The notes beneath the pieces were generated by a model that made no database searches, was not told the origin of the DNA, and saw only the letters and a program-made list of their open reading frames with translations. A stretch of DNA of 64,000 nucleotides from Cricetomys ansorgei (taxonomy: Eukaryota; Chordata; Mammalia; Rodentia; Nesomyidae): assembly GCA_026225945.1 (NCBI GenBank), contig JAMJFZ010001868.1, forward strand, positions 2,172,001 to 2,236,000, read 5' to 3'. A program made the position numbers and the translations under genes. Below are positions 49,801 through 61,948 of this stretch, in pieces. Positions within the stretch are counted from its first letter, which is position 1, and the number at the start of each line of letters is the position of its first letter.

Positions 49801-51526
49801 AATATAAAAAGGAGATTTGAATTGTTTTTATTAGTATATTTATAGTACTAAAGTACTAATGTCAGTAGAGTAGAATGTGACTCAAAAAGATCAGTATGTC
49901 CATTGTACTGTAAAATTGCAATTATTGTGTGTTTATGACATGTGCATATGGAGATCAGAGGGCAACTTTTGTGTTGAGTTCGCAACTTTCCATCTCTTCA
50001 TGGGTTCTGGGGATATGAATTTAGATTGTCAGACTTCACAGCACCAGCTCTTTAATTTTAAAGAGTTTCACAGACCGTGCAGGGTGTTGCATTTCAGCAC
50101 TTGGGAATCTGAGGACTGTCTCCAAAAAAGGGGTGTGGAGGGTTGTCTGACTATGTTGACCAAGTTGGCCTCACAGAGATACGAATTTCACTGCCTCCCA
50201 AGTACTGGGATTGAAGGTGAGCACCAGGTCTGGCTCAGCAAAATCCTTTAACTACTCAGCCATCTCAATGGCTTTTTTTTTTTTTTAATTGTTTGTTTGC
50301 TTGTTTATTTTGAGACTGGGTCTCACTATGTGTCTCTAGCTGCTCTGAAACTTGTTATATAAATCATGCTTTCCTTGAACTCTCAGCAATCCACCTGTCT
50401 TTGCCATCCAAGTGTTGAGATTAAAGGCATGTGCTGCAACACTGGTACAGGTTTTTTTTTTTTTTATTTTATTTTTTTTTAAACAGAGGGTTTCAGGTGG
50501 CCCAGGCAGGCCTAGAACTCTAGAGTACAGCGCTAAAGATGACCTGGAACTTACGACCATCCTTGCTTCTACCTCCCAATTGCTGGGTTCTGGGGTGTGC
50601 CACTCACCTGGCCCTATTTTTTACCTCATCCCTATCAACCTTTTTTTTTTTTTTTTTTAAGTTTTAAAGTTTTGTTAAGTTAGTTCAGGAATTATAGAAA
50701 TGGAAGAAAATGTTGGTATATAGTGGATAGTTATCAGGTGGGTCTAGAACAATGACATGGAAAGCACGTGATTGCTTACGGGTAACATAAAGCCCAGGAA
50801 AGGTAGAGCAAAAAAGGAGGTAGCTAGTGATAAAACCAGTAAGAAAAAAGAAATAGGGGATAGAATGCTAGTGTACACAAAAATGTCTTATGCGTCTATC
50901 ACTGCTGCACAGATAGATGATAATTGAGTGTCTTCTTGAAGAAAATTGATCATCTAAATTAAACATTATTTGTAATAGGAAATTACACATCAGTATAAAA
51001 ATGAATTTCACAATTTTCTTGGTCCTACTAATTCCTTGTTTCTGTACATGTATACAACAGTTAATGTATAATTACTTTGCCTTTAAAAACAAAGTATAGT
51101 GCTTTGCACTATAGTTCACTGGTAGAGAGATCCTGCATCTAGTGTTCCCTGGGTCCTAGGTTTGAGACCCAACACTGTGGTTCCCCACTCCTTGCAAGAA
51201 CATGATGAGTTAACATGTCCTGGGATCACTTGCTCAAACTACTCTTTCTGGCATCTTTAGTAGCAATTTAAAGTTCTATTTTTCAAAAGCTAGCCTTGTT
51301 AGTGCAACCTTAAAATCTCTCCACCCAGGAGGCTGTGTCTGAGGATCCTGAGTTTGAGGTCATTATTTGAAAACCAAACAAAACAAACCCAGAAAAGTAC
51401 TGTATTATTTCAATCTTGTTGAAAAGGCTGAAGCACTAAAAGTATGTTGGAACACACCTTGAATCCTAGCACTGGGGAGAGAGAGGCCAGCAGATCTCAG
51501 AGTTTAAGCTTGAGATCAGCTTGATT

Positions 51527-51574
<48 letters not shown>

Positions 51575-54500
51575 GACTTTGTCTCAAAATAAATAAAAAA
51601 TACATAAAAAATGCTGTGCTTTCCTTGAGTTATTGCTGTTGATGCCAGTGATTATTTGATGCCCTTATGAGTTTAACTTTTTGATTGGAAAATATTAAGT
51701 TGTAGATTTTTGTACTTTAGACACTGGAGATGCTGCAGCAAGTGGATGGAGACAGAACCTTTTATTAAAGACCAGCCAAAGCAGAAATTAGAGCTTTGAC
51801 CTCAGTTTTTATGACGTAAGGAGAATAAAGGATGCTGTGGGAAGAGGTTAGGAAGAAGTGATAAATAATGGGAGCTAGAAATGAGTTCAGTGCAGGAGAA
51901 GACAATACAGAAGACTTACTGAGAAGAGAAATGGCACACAGAAGTTCAGGCAGAAACAAAAGCTTGCATATCATACTGAGGCAGAGAGTAGAATATGGGA
52001 TTTAAGGATATTTGAGTTGTTGATAGCCAAGCTAATAGCATGATCTTACATCAAATAAGTGAGCCACACCTGTCACAAATTGTCAAAACAGGAATGAGCA
52101 TTCTTTAGAGAGCTAAAAAGCTGTGGAGAGAAGGTAGGTATCATTGAATTCAGTGAAGTATTTATTATTTTGTTTTTGTAGCCCTGGCTGGTCCCCAGCT
52201 CTCACAGAGATCTGTCTGCTTCTGTTTCCCAAATGGCTGGGATTAAGGATGTTGGCTACCTCACCCACCTTGGTTTTAGTTTTCTTAAACTCAGTGCTTA
52301 AGTTTCTCATTAGTTTGGCACATAATAGTAGGCCTTGAAATATTTGTTGAATTATCTAGAAATGTTTGACAATAACTTATAGAAAAATGAGGACCATTAT
52401 AACCCTTTAGTATATATGCATCTGTTTTTAAGCCTGTTTTGCACATTACCTCACACTTAGGTAGGTATTATTTAATGCTACTATTTTGGTTTTACATACT
52501 ATTTTAATGGATTTTATAATTTCTTTTGTTTCTCATATTTAGCATACTAGGTTCAGTGTAAACATCTGATAATCATTACCTGTATTTGTAGACTATACAT
52601 TAAAAGCTTTAATCATAAGTCATTGACATTTGGCTTAGTGAAAGGTTTGCTTTTTATATGCCTTCTTGGAAAAATGATGTCATAAAAGTATATCATTTAT
52701 CTTAGAATATCATTTTCTTCTAATTCTATTTAACCATTACATGTTTCCCCCCCCCCTCCTGTTACTTAAAAACTCAAGTGTGCTTTATATTCTAGGTCCG
52801 GTTTATCACTAAAATATGGCATCCTAATATTAGTTCCGTCACAGGGGCTATTTGTTTGGATATCCTGAAAGATCAATGGTAAGAGATTTCTGAATTTGCT
52901 CTCTCTTCTCTCTATGATAGAAGAACCAAGACTAAGAACGTTAAGAATACTAATTACCCCAAAACATTAGTTATACTTTAGGCAATAATTTATAAATTTT
53001 CTTAAGTACACAGTTTAAAATATATTTTGATTTAAGATCACCATAGCTCTTTAAAGTAGTATCAGGCACTAATTTTACATTTGAAAAATCTTGGGTTTCA
53101 TCTCTTTGGTAAATTTCCTTTGTTATCTAAAGAAGATACTTGTGATAGATTAGAAATGTAAGTTGAAGCAGTCACCTTTTACTCAGGTGAAATGTAGGCA
53201 AAAGTTGTTCAAAGCTGTATTAATTGAGCACAGTTAAGGCTTTCAGGTGTGACTGCTACTTTTGTGATATTTTCTTTCGTGTAAGACTCTTTTACTTCAC
53301 TTGCCTCTTTATTTACTTTATTTGCATATTTTCCCCCAAGCATGGCTATCCTGAAACTGGCTCTGTAGACCAGGCTAGCTGCCCCTGCCTCCCAGTGCTG
53401 GCATTAAAGACATACACTACCACTGCCCGACTTGGTTTTGATTTTTTAAATGTATGTGTGTGTGTGCATGAGTATGCCATAGTAGACTAGAGGTCAGATG
53501 ACATGCTGCAGGAGTCTATGCATTGCACTCTGTGGGTCCCAGGATTGAGCTCAAGCAGTCTTGGTGGGACGTGCCAGCACCTTCACTTGCTGAATTATTT
53601 CACTGGTGCATATACATACATCACCCACATGGCATGCACTGTTTTTTTTCCCTTTTAAAGAAGATTTTGCTGTGGAGCCCAAGCTAACCTTGGAATTGGA
53701 GAGTCTCCTGCCTTCCCCTTCAGAGTGTTGAGATTTTACGAGTGTATACATCACTTCTGGTAGCAGTTGAGTGTTTAAGAGTTCTTGTTCTTGTAGTCTT
53801 CAAATTTAAATTGCCCTTCTTTCATTTGTTAGTTAGGCTGTGTGGTTAAGCAGATTTGTCCCCCTTACCTTTCTCATGTGTGAGATGAAGTTAATGTTTG
53901 CTTCATTGGCCTGAGAGAATTAAATAAGTTGGTTCATGTAATATTTTTAGAATGAAACCTGGTATATTTTAGCAGTAATTAATCTCGTGGTGCAGGTATA
54001 GCCATAAAATGTTCTTCTTCATTTAGCACATAATCTTATTAATGGAAGAAATGTGTCCAGAATTATGCAATGAATTTCAGTAAGGTAGTACACACCCGTG
54101 ATTCCAGCACTTCCGAGGCTGAGCTAGTCTGTGCTACATAGTGAATCCCTGCTTTGAAAGGGGAAAAATAAATATATATGAAGTTATCAAACAAAGGAAA
54201 ACAGTGTCATTGGGAAGAATATGTGGAACACTGATCTTATAGAAATCATATATAAGTGCTCATATATTAAAACTTTGTGTTTTAACTTTTTTTGTTGTTT
54301 TGTTTTGTTTTTTGAGACAGGGTTTCTCTGTTGTAACTCTCTGCCTGTCCTGGAACTCATTCTGTAGACCAGACTGGCCTCAAACTTAGATCCACCTGCC
54401 TCTGCCTCCCGAGTGCTGGGATTAAAGGTATGCGTCACCACTGCTTTTAACTCTAGGGGACAAAAAGTGATATTTGAGCAAACTCATACTGTAGTGATGG

Positions 54501-57500
54501 TGTTTAGTATATGGACAGTTTAATTTACTTAACTATGAACAGAGTAGATTTTCTCTGACAGCCTTTCTTTGATTTGTGACTTCCAGTTTATTGAAAGTCG
54601 AGGCCTCAAGGGTTTTTTTTTTGCTGTTGTTGTTTGTTTTCCCTATAACATATTTACAGCCTTTGGAGATATACATTCTAGTTTTTTCTTTCCTGTTTCC
54701 ACACCATAACTTGCTTGTTTTTTTTTTTTTTCCCTGCGTCTCCTGGGTATTTGTACATGAGAGTATTGCAAGGGTCAGTTCTAGATTCTTCTTTTCTGTC
54801 TTCGCTTCTCGATGAACTCCTCTAGTTTCATATTTTCCCATTTACAATTGGCAGGTTACAAATATCCTCATTTATTTGCATTAATTTTTATGTTTTTAAG
54901 CATTTGTGTATGCATACACATGTAAACATGGAGCCTAGAGGCAGAGGACAGCTATCTGTCATCTATGCCCTCCTTCTACCATCAGACTTGTCAAGTTTTG
55001 GTGCGGTTGCCTCTACCCACTGAGCAATCTTGCCAGCACCTAGGTATCTTCGTTATACTCCAAGCTCTTGTTGGTGGCTACTTATCTGTATTTGAATTAT
55101 GTAATAAACATCTTAAGTGTGTTAAGAACTGACCAACCTAAAACCTGCTGTTCCTGGAGTTGGTGGTGCATGCCTTTTTAAATAATTTCAGCTTTCAGGA
55201 GGCAGAGATAAGCAGATCTTTGTTAGAGGCCAGTCTGGTCTGCATAGCCAGTTCCATCCAGGGCCACAAAGTGAAATACTAACTTGTAGGCTGGAGAGAT
55301 GACTCAAGTTAAAAACACTGCTGTTCTTCCAGAGAGCCCTGGTTCATATCCCAACACCACGTGGTGCCAGTGCCATGGCATGTGATGCCCTCTTCTGGCT
55401 TAGGGAGGATTATACTCACTGATGGCACCCAGGCGTACCTGCTGGCAAAAGAAATCCTTTTGCTGCTTTCTTTAGTCTTCCTCATTTAAGTTGTTAGCAA
55501 TTTTACATCTGTTCAGTTGTTTAGGTAGAAAACTCATTTTGCTCTTGGATTCCCTCCCTCCCTTCCTTCCTTCCTTTGTTTTTAAATTAAAACAGGGTTT
55601 TACTGGTGTTGGGTATCCTGTCTACAGATCTGTTGGTAAAACTTGGAGTCTCCTAGCAGCTTCCCTGCTATCAGTTGATCCACATCCCATGTTGCCTCCT
55701 GTCTGGATGACTGCAGTAGCCTGTCCCTCCCTGTCTCTCACTTTGCTCCACTCAAGCCATTTTTAGCAGTCACATTAAAGCAGTGTTAATTTGCTGAAGA
55801 TGGGCCTAAAATTTGCATTTGTTTATTTGTTTGTGTGTGTGTATATGTGTGTGCATGAGTGTGTTGTGAGCCATGGTGCACTTCTAGCAGTCAGAAGACA
55901 ACTTTCAGGAGTCCTCTCCTTCTACCATATGGGTCCTGGGGATTGAACTCAGGTTGTGCAGCTCTGTGGTGGGCTCCATTGCTTTCATTTCTCCCTCCCT
56001 TTGGTTTTTGCCTTGCTGGTAGTTGAACTTTGGGCCTTGTGTCAGGCTATTGCTACAGCATTTGATCTATAATTTTCAGCCCTCTGAAAAGCTTTGGGAG
56101 TAACGACTTACTCATGACCATCCAATTAACAAAGATCAGCGCATATCTTGAAATATATTACTGTGTATGAGCATGAGTATCAGGCATGCGTGGAGGTGAG
56201 AGGGCAGCTTTGGAGTAGGTTCTTTCCTTCAGCCTTTTCAGTCTGGACAGAACTTAGGTTTTAGGTTCCCAGGCTTGCACAAGTGCCTTGACCTGCTGCG
56301 CTTGCCATCTACAGACAGATGCATTTTGAAATTTCATATTCCTGTTTGCTTGTTAGTACGTCATAAAATAAAATTAAATATACATATGGAATCCTGAAAA
56401 GTTCAGTGAAGTACAGATTTAATCGGCACTTGTGACAAGAATGAATAGAATGCAAGAGATTTTGTTTGTTTTTTTTTTAAAGATACATAATTTTTCACAT
56501 TAACAAATTTAGATTTTAAAGAGTAATAATGCTATCAAAGATAAAGTTTCTAGTCTTTAGGGTTGGCTAAGTAGGCTTTTTTTGGTTTTTACAGTGTCAT
56601 TGTATACATTGCTTAGTGTTACACTTTTTATGTTTTGAGATGGGGTCTCACTATATAGACCAGACTAGCCTGAAACTCAAGAGTTCTGCCAACCTCTGCC
56701 TCCTGAGTGATGGGATTTAAGGGTGTGCCACCATACCTGGCTAGTTTTACCTTAAAAATTGTCATTTTTTGTTGAGAATTTCATCCATGTATACATTGAA
56801 ATACGATTATATTCCTTCTCATTTCTCCCTCCAACTCCCTGAACATCTCCTTGCCATTTTCTCCCAACTTCATGTCTTCATGGTCTCTTACTTACTAACA
56901 GCCTCCTTTTTTTCTGTGTTGAGACAGGAAGCCTGAAATAGGCTTTGGGTGTCATCTGTCACTGTCCGCCTTTTCCTTTTGAAGCAGTGTCTCTCTCTGA
57001 ACATAGGATATATATTATTTTAACTGTGTGTTTGGTTTTCTAACTTTGGCAGTTAACAGTTCTTGCTTATCTACATTGACTGTACTAGGTTTTCAAAGAT
57101 GGTGTGAAAATACAATTGTATCGGTTATTTTTCTGTTGATGTGATAAAATAGCACAACCAAGAGTAACTTCAACATGAATGTGTTTATTTTGTTACGGTT
57201 CCATAATGGCAGCAGGCGGCTGGAGCAGCAAGCTAAAGCTGGCTTATCACATTTCATCGCCACACCAGCAAACAGAATGAAAGGGAAGTAAGGAAGCTAT
57301 AAAAGCCTGCTCCCAGTGACTACTTTCTCCAGCAGGGCTCTGCATTCGAAAAGCTCCATACACTTCCCAAACAGTTAAAACCAGTTGGACACCAGTGTTT
57401 AAATGCATGAACCCATTCAGGGCATTTTCATACAAACCAACCACAAGTGAGCAACAACTCGTAGGCGTGGTTTGTGAGTCATCCTCCTTACTATATGTGG

Positions 57501-57906
57501 GGTACATTGCATACTCAGCCCACACAACTCTGTTGTGGATGGTGAACCCCTGGAGTCTGTCTCCTTTCTTGGCACTTTGTCACATCTCCTTTTACGAAGG
57601 GCCATTAAGTAGTCTTTCAGGTTCACTCCATGAGGGTGCTTGTGGGTGTTGGTGGTATATTCTTGAGTTTAAGTGTGTGGTTGGATTATGTTAAGTTACA
57701 TACACCTCCTGCAAGCAATTTGCAGAATATTTTTAACCTAAAATGTAAAACTATATATTTGAATACTCTAGTTGCCTTATATTAGAATCATGAAATAATT
57801 TGACTTTTATTTTAATTCACATAATGTTTTTATCAGCATAGTATCATTGCACATGTCACAGATCACATTATAAAGCTAAATAATTTCAATCGTGTGTGTA
57901 TGTGTG

Positions 57907-57955
<49 letters not shown>

Positions 57956-60900
57956 AAATCTTACTTATCCATTCATCCATCAGTGGAAACTGCTTCTGCC
58001 TTTAGGTCTTGTATATAATGCTGTGAGGGTGTGTTTAGTAATGACTGTTAAAGTGTCTGCTTTCATTTCCTTGGGGTTCTTTGCAGAAGTAGAATGGCTG
58101 GATCATATATTAACTGCTTAGTTTTTTTTTTAAGAACTTCCACACTGTTTTTACTAACAGTGAATGAGAGTTAAAGTTCCTATACATCTTTACTAGTGAT
58201 TTTCATTTTCTGTTCTTGTTTTGTTTGGATGATAGGCGTCTTTTTATTTATTTGGATTATTTATTTTTATTTTTATTTTGAGACACGGGTTTTCTGTGTA
58301 AACCTGGCTCTCCTAGAACTTGTTGTGTACACCAGGCTGACCTGGATCTTAAAGAGATCCACCTGCCTCTGCCTCCTCAGCGCTGGGAGTAAAAGCATGC
58401 GCCACCATTATGACCCCGTGGTAGACATTTTAATGGATGAGTGGTTTTGTTTTGCCTTTCCTTAATGATTGTATTTTTCATGTGACTGATAAGTGATGCT
58501 TATTTATCTTTAGAGAAATGCCTCTAAAAAGGCACAGATACATGATCTACAAAGCCAGGTATGATAGTGCACACTTTTTAGGGATCTGAGGCAGGAGGAT
58601 CAGGAGTTTTGAGTAAGTTTTAAGGCTATCTGATACTACATGTACATGAAACTGTCTCAAAACAAACAAAAATGACTTGCAAGTATATTTCTCTCATTTT
58701 TTGGGTTGCATTTTAACTGTTGTTTAAATTTTGATGTGATCATAGTCCATTTTCTCATTCTCTTTCTCTTTGGTTCTTGTACTTTTGTTTTATCCAATAC
58801 AGCATTGTCAAATCCAATGTCATGAAACATTCTTCTTATGTTTTCTTAAGTTTTCGTTTAGCTCTTAATATATATAATTTCAGGTGTACAAGGGTTTTGC
58901 CTATATGTATGTTTATGGCACCTTGTGGTGCTTGGCACCTATAAAGGCCAGAAGAGTACCTCAGATCCCCTAGGACTGAAGTTACAGGCGTCTGTGAGCT
59001 TCCATGTGTGCTGCGAATTAAAACAGGGTCCTCTGGAAGAGCAGCCAGTGCTTTCAACCACTGGTACATCTCTCCAGCCATTATATGTTAATGCAGAAGA
59101 TTTTGCAAGTTTTTATGTTTGTATTACAAATTAAAATAGTTACTGTGAGCTCAGTTGTTCAACATATTTTCTTCAAACATGTAATTTAGGAGCTGTGAAG
59201 ATGTCTCAGTGGTTAAGAGCACCGTCTGTTCTCCCAGAGGACCCAGGTTCAATTCCCAGCATCCACATGGCAGCTCACAGCTGTCTGTAACTTCCATCTC
59301 AGGGTATTCCACACCCTCCTCTGGCCTCTACAGGCACCAATCATACCCACGATACACCGACATAGATGCAGGCCAAACATTAATACATACAGATCATTTT
59401 TTGGTTTTTTTGTTCTTTGTTTTCTTTTTTTGAGACAGGGTTTCCTCTGTTGTAACTCCAGTTGTCCTGGAATTGAACTCGCTCTGTAGACCAGGCTGGC
59501 CTTGAACTCACAGAAATGTGTCTGCCCCGAGTGCTGGGATTAAAGTTGTGTGCTGCCACCCCAGCATAAGTAATTTTTTTAAAAGAAGTAGTTTAGCCAG
59601 GCGCCTGCCAGCATATGTACGTGTACACACACACACAAACACACACACACACACACACACAACTTTTCTTTCTAATTTTTTCCCTCATACTCTAATACTT
59701 ACTCAGGATCCAGAGGTCATGTCCCATAATAAGTTCCTTTCTGAAGGGTAATTTTATTTCTGCTTCCTTTCCTGGAACAACTTATGCTACTCTATCACTA
59801 TTATTTAATAGACCTTGTGTCCAAAAATTAAAAACAGAAACACCTTTTCAAAATACGTAAATTAATTTTTTTAAACATAGGAACGAATCATGGTGGTCCA
59901 CACCTGTAATTCTAGCGTGAGTTCAAGGCCTTGCTGTCCTAGTAAAGGAAGATCCTTTCTGAACAATGCTAAATAAAAAGCAAAAAGGTAGAAGTTTCTC
60001 ATAGTCTGACTTTAGCCCAGTCAACTCCATACTAGAGTGCTTGACTTAGCTCGGTTTTAGAACACCATAAAACAGAACAGAATCCACTTGAATAGTAGGG
60101 AACCATCTTGTGTTGCTTGTTGCAGTTTTGTGATGTTATCCTTCTGTTTTTATATTTGATTCTGGTGTTATGAGTCATCTTTTTTTCTGATAAATCTCGC
60201 CTGCTTTTGAATGTGCATGTACCTTTAAACATAACCTTAGAAGTGTCTTACGATACTATTCATTTATATATTTGGGTTTTGGCTGCATGTGCGTTTTGTA
60301 CCCTGTGCATGCCTGATGCCTATGGGGGCCATAGAGTGTAGAAACCTCTAAGAGCAATGTACTCTGACTTAAGGAAAGATTTTCTATCTTTTTTTGTGGT
60401 AATGGTAAGAAAAGTATGAATGTTTAACAGCTAAGTTTGGCTATATATGTGTTTTAACTGTTATTTAAGAGCTTATTTATTATTATTGTATATGTGTATG
60501 ATGTGGTTGTGGTGCCTGTGTAAAGGTCATAGGACATTATGGGGTCTGTTCTCTCTTTGACTCTTTCTTTACCTGGGTTCAGGGGTGAATCCGGGTGTTC
60601 AGGCTGACGTCATAAGTGTTTTTGTCTGCTGAGCCATCTCATCAGCCTTTGTATGTGCTAAAGATATATTACAACCCTTGCTTGAAATTCACTTTGAAGC
60701 TCCTAGGAGATTGAGCAAGGATCCATCCTAGGTCTAGAAAAAAATAGCATCTACTTTGTCACCTACAGGATAAAGCTACATAGCTGTTTGAAAAGGCTTT
60801 GTTTTATTTTAGGACAGGATCTGTCTATGTAGGCAAGGTTCTTCTGACTGTAGACCACACTGGCCTTGAATGCCAGCCTGTCTCTGCCTCCAGTGCTCTT

Positions 60901-61908
60901 GAGATTAAAGGCTTGCATCACCAAGCTGTGCTCGAAAACTTTTCAAGTACTAATTTGTTTTAAATGATAATTCAACATGTCAACTTACTGTTTTATTTAC
61001 TCCAATCTTTTTGTTTGATTTTTGTTTTTTTGTTTTTGAGATAGGGCTCAATGTAGCTCAGTGTAGCCTACAACTCTTTGTGTAGTTGAGGATTACCTTG
61101 AAGTCTTGGTCTTCTTTGTCTACTGAGTGCTAGTGTGAAAGTTCACAGCACTGTTCCTGACAGTATCAGAAGCATTATACCAGGTTTTCCCATTGCTTTA
61201 ACTTCTCTAGAAGTATAAATCGATCAATTAGAAATTTTCATTCTAGCTGGAAGGTGGTAGTGCATGCCTTAAGTCCCAGCACTCGGGAGGCAGAGAGGCA
61301 GGTGGATCTCTGTGAATTTGAGTCTACAGGGTGAGTTCCAGGACAGCCAGGATACAACAGAGTAACCCTGTCTCGAAAAACAAAAAAAAAAAAAAGAAAT
61401 CTTCATTCTAATTACTTTCTCCTCTCCTTCTTAAGTTAGACAGTCTTGCTTATCTTAGGCTGAATTTGACCCCTTGCCTTCATTTTCCAAGTACTGGGAT
61501 TATAGATCTCCATGCCTGGTTTCCTAAGATCATTTTAGAGAATGATATATAGTGGACATTTATATGAAATAAAGAACAATATTGCATTTAATTCATTGGT
61601 GTAGAAAAGCCTCTAGTTAGCTTATATTCTAAAGAACGGAATTTTTCAAATACTATCTTTTGTCATTTTCATTGGACCATTCGTTCAACTAAGTCATCAG
61701 CTGGGCATGAGTAATACAGTTTTAAAATCCTAGCAGGATCTGGAGAGCTTAACGGTTAAGAGCATTGATTGCTCTTCCAGAGGTCTTGAGTTCAAATCCC
61801 AGCAATCACATGGTGGCTCACAATCATCTACAATGGGATTTGATGCCCTCTTCTGGCATGCAGGTATACATGAAGCTAGAATGAGCGAGTGAGTAAATAA
61901 ATAAATAA

Positions 61909-61948
<40 letters not shown>

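Larger units (their letters stand above)
42242..52795 (+). other. Ube2k: Ube2k intron 3
   Basis: GT-AG intron of 10.55 kb carrying many B1/B2/B3 SINEs, including two B2-in-B2 nests and a duplicated nest junction. Confidence 0.93.
57958..58868 (-). mobile_element. Old L1 (LINE-1) 3' fragment broken up by SINEs
   Basis: Read on +, the segments 57958-58273, 58430-58545 and 58675-58868 follow the antisense order of an L1 3' region: ccattcatccatcagtggaa, aatggctggatcatatatta, aatgtcatgaaacattcttc, ttttcgtttagctctta. Two B1 copies sit between the pieces and a B2 truncates the right end. No intact reading frame; an ancient, inactive copy. Confidence 0.78.

Noticed and set aside
57247..57694. Overlapping frames of 69-99 codons on both strands
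   Set aside because: They partly overlap a rodent retroposon-like repeat and show no recognisable protein family.
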